Shown piece after piece: positions 45,455 through 53,899 of a DNA stretch of 64,000 nt (the stretch's first letter is position 1; every line of letters starts with the position of its first letter). The position numbers and the translations under genes are program-made. The notes under the pieces were generated by a model, which was given only the letters and a program-made list of their open reading frames with translations, did not search any database and had not been told where the DNA came from. Source of the DNA: Maricaulis salignorans (GTDB lineage Bacteria; Pseudomonadota; Alphaproteobacteria; Caulobacterales; Maricaulaceae); assembly GCF_900103475.1 (NCBI RefSeq), contig NZ_FNHG01000006.1:62001-126000 (forward strand), in the 5' to 3' direction.

Positions 45455-46753
45455 CTATTCCGCGTTGGCCGCCTCGAGCTCGGCCGCAATCGCTTCGGCG
45501 CGGTCGACGCGCAGATCCGGCGTCTGGTCGGCGGCGCCCATTTCCAGCTGACCGGCCTTCCATTGCATCGCCATGAAGACGCGCGCCCGGCCGGACGGGT
45601 GGTCGAACATGAACCATTCCTCCAACGGGCCCGGTTCGATCTTGCGATAGGAGGAGAGGCGCAGGGCCGTGGTCGCAAAGCCATCGGGCTCGCGCGCGGC
45701 ATTGAGGCCGAAAATATCGGCTTCGGCTTCATCGGTGCGGATAATGGTGTTGAAGACCGGGGTCGCGACGAAGAAAAAGACCGACAGGCAGGCGATCAGC
45801 AGGGGAAGACCCGCAACATCGCCAATATCGGCAATGCCCCAGCGCTGGCCCAGAACGCGATTGGCCCAGCCGAACAGCCCGTTGGTGACGGCAAAGCCGA
45901 TCGCCAGCAACAGGGTGAACATCGCGAACATTTCCCAGATATGGTTGAGCACATAATGGCCCATCTCATGCGCCATCACGGCCATGACTTCATCACGATC
46001 CGTATTCTCGACCAGCGTGTCGGACAGGGCGATGCGGGTTGTGTCAAACAGGCCGGAGACATTGGCGGTGATCCGGTTGGACTGGCGCGAGACATCGAAC
46101 ACATAGACATCATCGGCGGGGATGCCATTGGCATGGGCGACCGCGAGAATATCATCGCGCAGCTCGCCCGCCTCCATCGGCTGATAATCATTGAACAGCG
46201 GGTCGATATAGATCGGCGACAGAAACAGCATGAAGCCGAGGAAGAGCACGGACAGCGCCGTACCCCACATCCACCAGCTCGCCCTGGCGATCCGGATGAC
46301 CGCGTAGAGGATGGTAAAGAAGACCGCGAACATCAGGGTCGAAACCCCGAGATTGATCGCCCATTCGCCCAGCCAGTCCGGCAGGCTCATGGTCGACAGG
46401 TTGAAGGCGTGCTCGCGGTAAAAGCCTTCATACAGCGTCATCGGGAAGGTCAGGATCGAGGTGATCAGGGAATAGACAGCGGCGAAGACCAGTGTTGTCG
46501 CCCAGTTGAACTTCACGGCGGCGCGCAGCTTGTCACGCAGGGTTTTGGCGAAACTGGTTTGCAGCAGGATTCCCGCAACGATCAGGCCGATCACGAAATT
46601 GGCCAGGATCAGCCAGTAGCCGCCCTCGAAATAGGCGTCAGAGCGGGCGCGGGCCGCGCCATCGAGGGTCGCAAGATAGGCCTGGGTCGCCGTTTCCGGA
46701 TCGAAGGCCGGCGCTGCCTGGACTGCCAGGCTGGCGAAATGGGTGATGATCAT
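45455..46753 (-). CDS. M48 family membrane metalloprotease (STE24-like)
   Basis: A 432-residue polytopic protease. The zinc site is HEMGHYVLNH (HExxH) near residue 265, with the third ligand glutamate in DEAEADIFGLNAARE near residue 345. At least six hydrophobic segments are seen, starting with LILANFVIGLIVAGILL. The arrangement matches CAAX-prenyl protease (Ste24)-like M48A enzymes; bacterial members act in envelope protein quality control. ATG 46753 follows the family start. It is upstream of the GltS-like gene on the same strand. Confidence 0.92.
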   Translation of the reverse strand: MIITHFASLAVQAAPAFDPETATQAYLATLDGAARARSDAYFEGGYWLILANFVIGLIVAGILLQTSFAKTLRDKLRAAVKFNWATTLVFAAVYSLITSILTFPMTLYEGFYREHAFNLSTMSLPDWLGEWAINLGVSTLMFAVFFTILYAVIRIARASWWMWGTALSVLFLGFMLFLSPIYIDPLFNDYQPMEAGELRDDILAVAHANGIPADDVYVFDVSRQSNRITANVSGLFDTTRIALSDTLVENTDRDEVMAVMAHEMGHYVLNHIWEMFAMFTLLLAIGFAVTNGLFGWANRVLGQRWGIADIGDVAGLPLLIACLSVFFFVATPVFNTIIRTDEAEADIFGLNAAREPDGFATTALRLSSYRKIEPGPLEEWFMFDHPSGRARVFMAMQWKAGQLEMGAADQTPDLRVDRAEAIAAELEAANAE

Positions 46754-46859
46754 GATCGTATCCCCGCATTCCCGCACCGGAACAGGGCGGTGCTTTGGCG
46801 GCGATTAGAACGGTGTCATCACCCAATAGGCAAGCAAGAAGGCGATGTGAGGCGCTGGA

Positions 46860-47504
46860 TCAGGCTTTCATATCGATATGTCCGCCAGGCTCGCCGCCTT
46901 GCGGGGTATCACCGGCGGGCTGGCCAGCGGACACGGCGACCATCGCGGCGCGCAAGGTGCGTCCGCCAATGGTGAAGCCGGTTTGCATGGCCGCTGCGAT
47001 CGAGCCGGCTGGCTGATCGGACGGGATTTGCGCCACGGCCTGGTGCAGGTGCGGATCGAAAACATCGCCCGGCTGAGGGTCGACCTTGCGAACGCCATGG
47101 CGTTCCATCTTGGCCAGCATGGAGCGTTCAGTCATCGCCACGCCCTCGATCAGGTTCTTCATCGGCTCCGAGGCATTGGCGATGGTGTCTTCATCAACCG
47201 CTGCCACCGCGCGCGACAGGCTGTCGGAAATGTCGAGCATGTCTTCGGCAAATTTGGAGACGGAATAATCGCGCGCATCGCGGACTTCCTTCTCGGCCCG
47301 CTTGCGGGTGTTGTCGGCATCGGCGACAGAGCGCAGCAGGCGGTCACGCGTGGCTTCCAGCTCGGCATTCAGCTTGAAAATGATGTCATCGCGTCCGGCG
47401 GGAATGTCCTCGGCGGCGTTATTGTCTTCGTTCTCGATCGCGTCGTCGGTCATGATGTCCTCGTTCTCGGTGTCCTGAGGCGTGCCGTCGGTCGTGTCAG
47501 TCAT
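46860..47504 (-). CDS. grpE: nucleotide exchange factor GrpE
   Basis: GrpE releases ADP from DnaK. The 214-residue protein has an acidic low-complexity N-terminus, a long coiled-coil helix (LNAELEATRDRLLRSVADADNTRKRAEKEV) and the conserved beta-domain with LEKHGVRKVDPQPGDVFDPHLHQAV-like sequence (MERHGVRKVDPQPGDVFDPH) and GFTIGGRTLRAAMV. It lies 12 bases downstream of hrcA, a common pairing. Confidence 0.96.
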   Translation of the reverse strand: MTDTTDGTPQDTENEDIMTDDAIENEDNNAAEDIPAGRDDIIFKLNAELEATRDRLLRSVADADNTRKRAEKEVRDARDYSVSKFAEDMLDISDSLSRAVAAVDEDTIANASEPMKNLIEGVAMTERSMLAKMERHGVRKVDPQPGDVFDPHLHQAVAQIPSDQPAGSIAAAMQTGFTIGGRTLRAAMVAVSAGQPAGDTPQGGEPGGHIDMKA

Positions 47505-47516
47505 GCTTCTTCACTC

Positions 47517-48587
47517 TCAAGGTCTGGCGCCGTCCAAAATCTTGCCGACGACGCGGGCTGTATAATCAACCAGGGGGATAACACGCGCATAGTTCAAACG
47601 GGTTGGGCCAATTACACCCAGCGCGCCGACAATCTCCTGATCCCTGTTCATATAGGGAGCCACGATCACACTTGAACCCGACAGGCTGAAGAGCGGGTTT
47701 TCCGCGCCGATGAAAAGGCGCACGCCCTGGCCGTCCCGGGTCCTGTCCAGCAAGGCGATCAATTCCTGTTTGCGCTCGAGATCGTCGAACAGCATGCGGA
47801 TGCGTTCAAGATCATCGGCGGCTTCGAGGTTTTCCAGCAGGCGGCCCTGGCCGCGCACGATCAGCGAGCGATGTTCGCCGCCGCCGCCCCAATCGGCCAG
47901 ACCCTGCTTGACCAGACCTTGGGCGGCACTGTCGAGCTGGGAGCGGTTTTCCGCGATTTCGCGTTCGATATCGAGCCGGGCCTGTTCCAGGCTGCGCCCG
48001 GTCAGGCGCGAAGAGAGGAAATTGCCCGCTTCCACCAGCGTTGCCGGCGGCAGGCCTTCGGGCGCGGTCATCAGACGGTTCTCGATCGAGCCGTCCGAGA
48101 AGACCAGCACGGCGAGGACTTCATGGCGCGAAATCGGCACGAATTCGACATGGCGCAGCGGCGCGTCGCGCTTGGGCGTGACGACAAGGCCGGCCCCGCC
48201 CGACAGTCCGCCCAGTACGGCGGAGACTTCGTTGAGCAGATCCGGGACGGTGCGGCCGGTGGTGGCAACCCGGCCTTCGATGGCGCCGCGCTCTGAAGCA
48301 TTGAGCTCGCCGACCTGAAGCAGTCCATCGACGAACAGGCGCAAGCCGGCATGGGTCGGCATGCGGCCGGCGCTGGCATGGGGGGCGGAAAGCAGGCCCA
48401 TCTGGGCGAGGTCGGCCATGGTATTGCGGATTGAGGCCGGCGACAGCGAAAGTTTCCCCGCCTGGGCCAGGGTGCGCGAGCCGACCGGGCCGCCCGATTG
48501 CAGATAATTCTCGACAATCTCGCGGAAAATATCGCGCATCCGCTCATCGAGCGCGGCCAGGCCGGTCTTGGGTGTCGTGTCGGACAT
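47517..48587 (-). CDS. hrcA: heat-inducible transcription repressor HrcA
   Basis: HrcA represses chaperone genes through CIRCE elements and senses free GroEL. The 356-residue protein has the N-terminal winged helix ([47 protein letters not shown]) and the C-terminal GAF-like domain ([32 protein letters not shown]). The start is uncertain: ATG 48587 has AGGA almost touching it, and a TTG three codons upstream is in frame. I saw no CIRCE (TTAGCACTC-N9-GAGTGCTAA) in this window, so its targets lie elsewhere, probably groESL. Confidence 0.95.
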   Translation of the reverse strand: MSDTTPKTGLAALDERMRDIFREIVENYLQSGGPVGSRTLAQAGKLSLSPASIRNTMADLAQMGLLSAPHASAGRMPTHAGLRLFVDGLLQVGELNASERGAIEGRVATTGRTVPDLLNEVSAVLGGLSGGAGLVVTPKRDAPLRHVEFVPISRHEVLAVLVFSDGSIENRLMTAPEGLPPATLVEAGNFLSSRLTGRSLEQARLDIEREIAENRSQLDSAAQGLVKQGLADWGGGGEHRSLIVRGQGRLLENLEAADDLERIRMLFDDLERKQELIALLDRTRDGQGVRLFIGAENPLFSLSGSSVIVAPYMNRDQEIVGALGVIGPTRLNYARVIPLVDYTARVVGKILDGARP

Positions 48588-48740
48588 GTCCTTCAATTAG
48601 GCCCGACCGCGCCAAGGTTCAATTACCCTGTTCAATTGTCATGCTCCGCGGGCGCATGCCGGCATCATCGCCGGTGTGAATGCTTGATGCGCGGCGGGAT
48701 GAGAGCTAGAGCGGCAGTCGAACACCCGATGGAGACACCT

Positions 48741-49457
48741 ATGAGACCTTTTGGACGCGCCCCTGATGCGATGCGCGAAATCACCCTTGAGCCGGGCGTC
48801 TCGCTCTATGCCGAGGGTAGCTGCCTGGCCCGTTTTGGCGGCACGCACGTGTTGTGCACTGCCAGTGTCGAGGACAATCTTCCGCCCTGGCTGCGCGGTG
48901 GTGGCAAGGGTTGGGTGACCGCCGAATATGGCATGCTGCCACGCGCCACGCATACGCGCTCGCGCCGCGAAGCTGCCGCCGGCAAGCAATCGGGCCGCAC
49001 CCAGGAAATCCAGCGCCTGATCGGCCGCTCCCTGCGCGCTGTCGTTGATCTCAAAGCCCTTGGCGAGCGCCAGATCACGGTCGATTGTGATGTGCTGCAG
49101 GCCGATGGCGGTACCCGCACCGCGGCGATCACCGGCGCCTGGGTCGCCCTGAAGCAGGCGACGGCCTATCTGATGGAAGAGGGGCTGCTCAAAGCCGATC
49201 CGGTCTATGGCCAGCTGGCCGCAATCTCCTGCGGTGTCATCGACGGCGAATCCCGCCTCGACCTCGAATATGAGGAAGATCGCCGCGCCGAAGCCGATGC
49301 CAATTTTGTCTTGTCGCCCAATGGCGGTATTGTCGAAATCCAGGCGACGGCGGAAGACCGGCCGATCCCTGAAAAGGCATTCGAGGAATTGTTCGCGCTG
49401 GCCCGCGCCGGCGTGGCGACTTTGGGTGAAGCACAGCTTGCTGCCCTTCGCGCCTGA
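48741..49457 (+). CDS. rph: ribonuclease PH
   Basis: RNase PH is a phosphorolytic 3'-5' exoribonuclease that trims tRNA precursors. The 238-residue protein starts [20 protein letters not shown], has the RNA-binding [20 protein letters not shown] and the phosphate-site [22 protein letters not shown] 48741 gives the normal length. It diverges from hrcA, an arrangement conserved in many Alphaproteobacteria, and a strong hairpin region lies downstream. Confidence 0.96.
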   Translation: MRPFGRAPDAMREITLEPGVSLYAEGSCLARFGGTHVLCTASVEDNLPPWLRGGGKGWVTAEYGMLPRATHTRSRREAAAGKQSGRTQEIQRLIGRSLRAVVDLKALGERQITVDCDVLQADGGTRTAAITGAWVALKQATAYLMEEGLLKADPVYGQLAAISCGVIDGESRLDLEYEEDRRAEADANFVLSPNGGIVEIQATAEDRPIPEKAFEELFALARAGVATLGEAQLAALRA

Positions 49458-49492
49458 ATCTAGGGATTTGGGTTGGTTGGTCAGAGCATAGG

Positions 49493-49583
49493 CAGACGGC
49501 GGGAGCGCGCTGGGGGGCAGAAAATGGCCCGCTCGGACTCTCTTGGGAAGGGGCGTGCCGTGCAGGCCCACTCCCGCCGTCTG
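49493..49583. ncRNA. candidate structured RNA or large bidirectional terminator
   Basis: Perfect 13-bp arms CAGACGGCGGGAG (49493-49505) and CTCCCGCCGTCTG (49571-49583) enclose 65 bases that can form smaller stems. It lies between convergent rph and the Cro-type regulator. No T-tract is adjacent. It has none of the conserved cores of 4.5S, 6S, tmRNA or RNase P RNA that I can recognise. Confidence 0.4.
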
Positions 49584-49629
49584 ATCCGCTCACCGATCCG
49601 GTGAACGAATTTCCTTGCCGTTGACGCGC

Positions 49630-49866
49630 CTATCGTGGGGCGTCGCGGCTGTCTTCCTCGTCATCATCATCGAATGACAGGAGGTCGCCCGGCTGACACC
49701 CCAGTTCGCGGCACAGCGCTTCCAGGGTCGAGAAGCGGACGGCCTTGGCCTTGCCCGTCTTGAGGATGGACAGATTGGCCATGGTGATTCCGACGCGGTC
49801 GCACAGCTCGGTGAGCGACATGCGACGCTCCAGCAGCATCCGATCGAGGGTGACGCGAATAGGCAT
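49630..49866 (-). CDS. Cro/CI-type helix-turn-helix regulator (YozG-like)
   Basis: A 78-residue protein that is almost only a helix-turn-helix: LDRMLLERRMSLTELCDRVGITMANLSILKTGKAKAVRFSTLEALCRELGCQPGDLL, followed by an acidic tail. This is the small HTH_26/YozG type normally encoded beside DUF2975 membrane proteins, as here (14 bases downstream of one). It probably autoregulates the unit; the likely operators are the TATCG-type palindromes at 50709-50793. Confidence 0.92.
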   Translation of the reverse strand: MPIRVTLDRMLLERRMSLTELCDRVGITMANLSILKTGKAKAVRFSTLEALCRELGCQPGDLLSFDDDDEEDSRDAPR

Positions 49867-49880
49867 ATCTGGCGCTCCCC

Positions 49881-50435
49881 CTAGATCGTCAATTTTTGTT
49901 CTTGGCGCATTTTCGCACCTTCGCGGAACACTTCCGCAAACACCAGCAGGGTTACCACAGCGAACCAGGCGCCCAGGCTGATATTCGGCATCACGCCAAG
50001 CTCCGCTCCGCCGATGACCGGCTCTTCCATGTCCATCAGGGTGAGGATCATGGCGACGGCGCCCTGGGTGAGATGGCGCAACACCTGATAGGCGGCGATG
50101 GCGATCGCGATCACCTGGAGATGGCGCGCATTTTCCGGCACGAAGGGGTCGCCGGCGATCAGTGTGGCAAAGACCCGGCGCAGGCGGTCGACGACAACCA
50201 TGGCAGCCACGATCTCTGCGATCAGGAAAGGATAGACCCAGCCGAGCCGCTGCACGGCGTCAAACACCTGCGATGCGGGGCCCGGCGAATAGCCGAGAAC
50301 ATCCATCAGGAAGGCGGCGCCTGCGGCAACCAGAACCAGTGAGGCAAAGGCCAGCAAGGCCCATCCCAGATACCAGGCACCGCCCAGTATCATTCTGAGA
50401 ACCGACGTAATCGATCCGCGTCCCAGCGTTTTCAT
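49881..50435 (-). CDS. DUF2975 family membrane protein
   Basis: A 184-residue protein with four membrane segments: about 12-45, 65-85, 105-130 and 150-170. The loop with LRRVFATLIAGDPFVPENARHLQVIAIAIAAYQ is the DUF2975 signature. The family is always found with a small Cro/CI regulator but its function is not known. It lies between the 38-residue peptide gene and the regulator on the same strand. Confidence 0.9.
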   Translation of the reverse strand: MKTLGRGSITSVLRMILGGAWYLGWALLAFASLVLVAAGAAFLMDVLGYSPGPASQVFDAVQRLGWVYPFLIAEIVAAMVVVDRLRRVFATLIAGDPFVPENARHLQVIAIAIAAYQVLRHLTQGAVAMILTLMDMEEPVIGGAELGVMPNISLGAWFAVVTLLVFAEVFREGAKMRQEQKLTI

Positions 50436-50510
50436 GCCCAGCCCTTCCCAAATTCATTGGGTGGGCCGGCGGCGGAATGACCCGCCGCCAGCCTCACCTG
50501 ATGTCAACCA

Positions 50511-50627
50511 TTACGCGACCATCGGCGCAATAGCGTAGAACGTACCGGCGGCGACTGAAATCAGCAGCACCATATTGATCGCGATTGATGCGAACATACG
50601 GAAGCCGGAATTCTCGGACCTGACCAT
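50511..50627 (-). CDS. 38-residue small membrane peptide
   Basis: A short reading frame translating to MVRSENSGFRMFASIAINMVLLISVAAGTFYAIAPMVA. It has a charged start and one hydrophobic helix at about residues 11-35. A strong ribosome-binding site (AAAGGAAA, about 7 bases from the ATG) supports it. It is the first frame after the palindrome-rich promoter region and precedes the DUF2975 gene by 75 bases on the same strand, so it is probably part of that operon. It does not match any family I know. Confidence 0.62.
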   Translation of the reverse strand: MVRSENSGFRMFASIAINMVLLISVAAGTFYAIAPMVA

Positions 50628-50708
50628 CTGACTGTTTCCTTTGTGTTGAATCGAAACCATTACCGTTGTCATTTCTGCTGCGAGGACGATGTCTCCCGTC
50701 CTTGTTGA

Positions 50709-50793
50709 TTATCGATAAACGCGAACCGAAAGAGACGCAAGCGAAAAATATCGTTTTTCGATATTAATTTCTCGAAAGCCGATAAATTATCGG
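50709..50793. promoter_or_regulatory. cluster of three TATCG-type palindromes (likely operators)
   Basis: Three palindromes share a TATCG/CGATA core: TTATCGATAA (50709-50718), AATATCG-N5-CGATATT (50747-50765) and CCGATAA-A-TTATCGG (50779-50793). All are perfect. They fill the AT-rich gap between the divergent DUF2975 operon and rdgB. The Cro-type regulator of the operon is the obvious candidate ligand, but this is inference. Confidence 0.6.
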
Positions 50794-50806
50794 TAGGAAA
50801 CAGGCC

Positions 50807-51403
50807 ATGAATGAACAGGACACCTGGGTATTGGCGAGCCATAACCCCGGAAAAATCAAAGAGTTGCAGGCGATGCTTCATGCCCGTGGTGTCACCCTGA
50901 AAGGGGCTGCGGAACTGGCGCTGGATGAACCGGAAGAAACCGAGTCGACATTCGAGGGTAATGCGGCGCTGAAGGCGAAGGCGGCCTGGCAGGCCACCGG
51001 TTTGACCTGTCTGTCCGATGATTCCGGTCTGTCGGTTGATGCGCTCGGCGGCGAGCCCGGGATATATTCGGCCCGCTGGGCCGGCGAGGCGCGCGATTTC
51101 GACCGGGCCATGGCCCGGGTCCATGAGGCGTTGCTCGCCAGCGCTGCCGCGGATCGTACCGCGCGCTTCGTCTGCGTCGTGGCGCTGTGCCGCCCGGACG
51201 GGACGCTGGTGCATTATCGCGGCGAGGTGGTGGGCGAGATAGTCTGGCCGCCGCGCGGCGAGGCGGGTTTTGGTTATGACGCGATCTTCCAGCCGCACGG
51301 CCATGACCGGACATTTGCGGAAATGAGCGCTGTCGAGAAACGGGCGCTGAGCCATCGGGGCCGCGCCCTGGCGGCCTTGCTGGCAGCGGAATTCGAACAA
51401 TGA
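50807..51403 (+). CDS. rdgB: XTP/dITP diphosphatase (non-canonical purine NTP pyrophosphatase)
   Basis: RdgB hydrolyses ITP, dITP and XTP to keep them out of DNA and RNA. The 198-residue protein has LASHNPGKIKELQAML with the substrate-binding SHNxGK motif near residue 10 and TCLSDDSGLSVDAL with the catalytic aspartates near residue 68, plus the later GFGYDAIFQP and LSHRGRAL motifs. Its stop overlaps the hemW ATG by 4 bases (ATGA), a pairing seen in many bacteria. Confidence 0.96.
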   Translation: MNEQDTWVLASHNPGKIKELQAMLHARGVTLKGAAELALDEPEETESTFEGNAALKAKAAWQATGLTCLSDDSGLSVDALGGEPGIYSARWAGEARDFDRAMARVHEALLASAAADRTARFVCVVALCRPDGTLVHYRGEVVGEIVWPPRGEAGFGYDAIFQPHGHDRTFAEMSAVEKRALSHRGRALAALLAAEFEQ

Positions 51404-52557
51404 ACCCGCTCGCCGATGCGCTCGGCCTCTATGTCCATTGGCCCTATTGCGCCCGGATCTGCCCCTATTGCGATTTCAATGTCTACCGTCCGAAAGGCCA
51501 GGAAGACGCGCTGCTCGAGGCGATACTTGCCGATATGAGCCATTGGCGGGCCCGCAGCGGCGCGCGGCCGCTCGCGAGCCTGCATTTCGGCGGCGGCACG
51601 CCCTCCCTGATGACAGGAGCGCAGATTGAACGCCTGATCGCCCATGCCGAAACCCTGTGGGGGCTGGCCCCGGGGGCCGAGATCGGGCTTGAGGCCAATC
51701 CGAAGGATGTCGACCATTTCGGCGATTTCATCGCGGCCGGGGTCAACCGGCTGTCAATCGGGGTCCAGAGCCTCGACGATGTCGCGCTCAAACAGCTCGG
51801 CCGGGATCATGACGGTCCGCTGGCGCGGCGTGCGATCGAGCGGGCGATGGCGGTGTGTGATCGCGTCTCGATCGACATGATCTATGCCCGCGCCGGCCAG
51901 TCAGCGAAATCCTGGGAAGCCGAGTTGCGCGAGATCCTGGCGTTCGGCGCCGGCCATATATCGCCCTATCAGCTGACGATCGAGGCTCGCACCGCCTTTG
52001 GCCGCCGCGCGGCGCGCGGCGAGCAGCTCGACAGCCCCGAGGAGCTGGCCGCCGACCTCTATGAGCTGACGCATGAGATCTGTGAGGCCCATGGGCTGGC
52101 CGCCTATGAAATTTCCAACCATGCCCGCACGCCCGCCGACCAGTCGCATCATAATCGCCTGTACTGGGAAGGTGGCGACTGGATTGGTGTCGGACCGGGT
52201 GCCCATGGCCGCATCGGCTCGTCCGGCGAGACCGGGCGTCAGGCCTGCGAGGCCCGGGCACAGCCCAAAGCCTATCTCGACGCGATCGCCGCCACGGGCT
52301 GTGGTGTGGGGGAGGCCGAAACGCTCAGCGCCGCCGATGAGCGCGCCGAGCGTATCCTGATGGGCATGCGTCTGGCAGACGGTCTTGATCTCGACGTCCT
52401 GCAGCGCAAGACCGGACTGGGCATCGACGCGGCAGCCTTTGAACGGCTCAGCGCTCAAGGCCTGGTCGAGCAGTCCGGCGGACGCATTCGATTGCTTCCG
52501 GCCGGCCTTATCTTCGCCGACCGGATTTCCGGTGAACTGGTACCGGACCTGTCCTGA
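51400..52557 (+). CDS. hemW: radical SAM heme chaperone HemW
   Basis: A 385-residue HemN-like radical SAM protein. YVHWPYCARICPYCDFNVY carries the CxxxCxxC iron-sulphur cluster near residue 20, and LHFGGGTPSLM the SAM-binding GGGTP. HemW proteins bind heme and deliver it to respiratory enzymes; they lack the extra N-terminal features of true coproporphyrinogen oxidase HemN, as this one does. It is coupled to rdgB and converges on the PBP activator gene with 3 bases between stops. Confidence 0.93.
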   Translation: MNPLADALGLYVHWPYCARICPYCDFNVYRPKGQEDALLEAILADMSHWRARSGARPLASLHFGGGTPSLMTGAQIERLIAHAETLWGLAPGAEIGLEANPKDVDHFGDFIAAGVNRLSIGVQSLDDVALKQLGRDHDGPLARRAIERAMAVCDRVSIDMIYARAGQSAKSWEAELREILAFGAGHISPYQLTIEARTAFGRRAARGEQLDSPEELAADLYELTHEICEAHGLAAYEISNHARTPADQSHHNRLYWEGGDWIGVGPGAHGRIGSSGETGRQACEARAQPKAYLDAIAATGCGVGEAETLSAADERAERILMGMRLADGLDLDVLQRKTGLGIDAAAFERLSAQGLVEQSGGRIRLLPAGLIFADRISGELVPDLS

Positions 52558-52560
52558 TGC

Positions 52561-53856
52561 CTAATAGGCCAGCGGGTCGAAGGTGAGCGGAGCCGGCTCA
52601 ATTTCCCGGAAGCCGCGCGACTGGACTTCATAAATCGCCAGTCCGCGTTCAATCACGCCGGACGATGAGAAGCGGAACAGCCCGTCGATACCGAGAAAGC
52701 CTTCGGGATCCTCGATCGCCTCACGGCTGAAGCCGAGCTCGCCGCCTTCAAGATGCGCCGCCAGGGCGAGAGCATCATAGCCGAGGCTGGCAATATTCGA
52801 GGCGCGGCTGCCATAGGCGGCCTCATAGGATTGCTCGAACCGCTCATGCGACGCCCGGTCGGGGCCGGCAAACCAGCCGCCATGCAGGGCCGGCTCGCGC
52901 AGCAAATCCTCATCATTCCACAGTCCGGTGCCCAGGAAGCGGACGACCAGCGGGTCGACGGCCTGGGAAATCAGCAGCGGGCCCAGCGTGCGCAGACGCG
53001 TACTGCCTTCCGGCAGCATCACGGCCTGGAAGGGCGCATTGGCATGCGGCACCCATTCAGACTGGCGCAAGACCAGCGCCTCTTCCGGGGTGATGGGTTC
53101 GAACACACCGCGCGCCAGCCGCGACGAGGCGCTCGCCATAGCTTCGACATCGCCGGTGTAGAAGGCCTCGGAGGTCAGTTGCGCGCCGGTCAGTTCGGCA
53201 TTGGTGCGCAGCGCCGTGTTGACGGCCATGCCGTAGCGGCTTTGCGGGCCGAGATAGGCATAGCGCTGAACGCCCTGGCGCGACGCATATTCGACGACGC
53301 GCGCGACTTCGAGCTCCGGCGGGAAGCTGAGCAGGTAAACGCCATTTCCCGCAGTTGCAGTGTCGGTGGAAAAGGCAATGACGGGGATGTTGGCACGCCG
53401 GGCGACCTGGCCGACCACGGTCACGGACTGGCCGAAGAGCGGGCCGATAATCATGTCTGCGCCGTCTTCAAAGGCGGCCATGGCTGCGGCGCGGGCGCCT
53501 TCGGCGGTGCCTTGCGTGTCCTTTGGAATGAGCAGGAGATTGCTGCCGGCGCGTTCAAACAGGGCCAGTTCGGCAGCCCGAAGCAGGCGCAGCGACTCAG
53601 CGCGGGCGCCGGCGTTATCGCTCGAGAAGGGCAGGAGAATGGCAATGCGTGCCGTGTCGCGGCCGGCCATGTGCGGCGGCACCAGGCCGACGGCCTCGTC
53701 GATCACGGGCTCTTCCACCGGCTCGACCGGTGTCGTGATCTGCGGCGGCAATTCGACGACGACCGGTGGCGGCGGTGTGGTCGCTGTCGTTCCGCAGGCA
53801 CTGAGTGTCAGTGCCGCGATGATCGCGAACAGGCGCACGCCGCCTTTTTGTGTCAT
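52561..53856 (-). CDS. penicillin-binding protein activator (LpoA/LppC family lipoprotein)
   Basis: A 431-residue outer-membrane lipoprotein with signal peptide and lipobox LTLSAC (Cys22). A proline-rich tether (TTPPPPVVVELPPQITTP) is followed by a type-I periplasmic-binding-protein fold (RIAILLPFSSDNAGARAES, ADMIIGPLFGQSVTVV). In E. coli LpoA stimulates PBP1A; there lpoA is divergent from rsmI and clustered with yraN and the BON lipoprotein gene dolP, exactly the set seen here. ATG 53856 gives the signal peptide. The long N-terminal TPR part of E. coli LpoA is absent. Confidence 0.9.
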   Translation of the reverse strand: MTQKGGVRLFAIIAALTLSACGTTATTPPPPVVVELPPQITTPVEPVEEPVIDEAVGLVPPHMAGRDTARIAILLPFSSDNAGARAESLRLLRAAELALFERAGSNLLLIPKDTQGTAEGARAAAMAAFEDGADMIIGPLFGQSVTVVGQVARRANIPVIAFSTDTATAGNGVYLLSFPPELEVARVVEYASRQGVQRYAYLGPQSRYGMAVNTALRTNAELTGAQLTSEAFYTGDVEAMASASSRLARGVFEPITPEEALVLRQSEWVPHANAPFQAVMLPEGSTRLRTLGPLLISQAVDPLVVRFLGTGLWNDEDLLREPALHGGWFAGPDRASHERFEQSYEAAYGSRASNIASLGYDALALAAHLEGGELGFSREAIEDPEGFLGIDGLFRFSSSGVIERGLAIYEVQSRGFREIEPAPLTFDPLAY

Positions 53857-53899
53857 TCTGTCTGCGGCGCCAAACACGCGCAGTGCTACATCTGATGTC

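Noticed and set aside
48588-48740. CIRCE element for HrcA in the hrcA-rph gap
   Set aside because: No TTAGCACTC or GAGTGCTAA is present here or ahead of dnaK or grpE.
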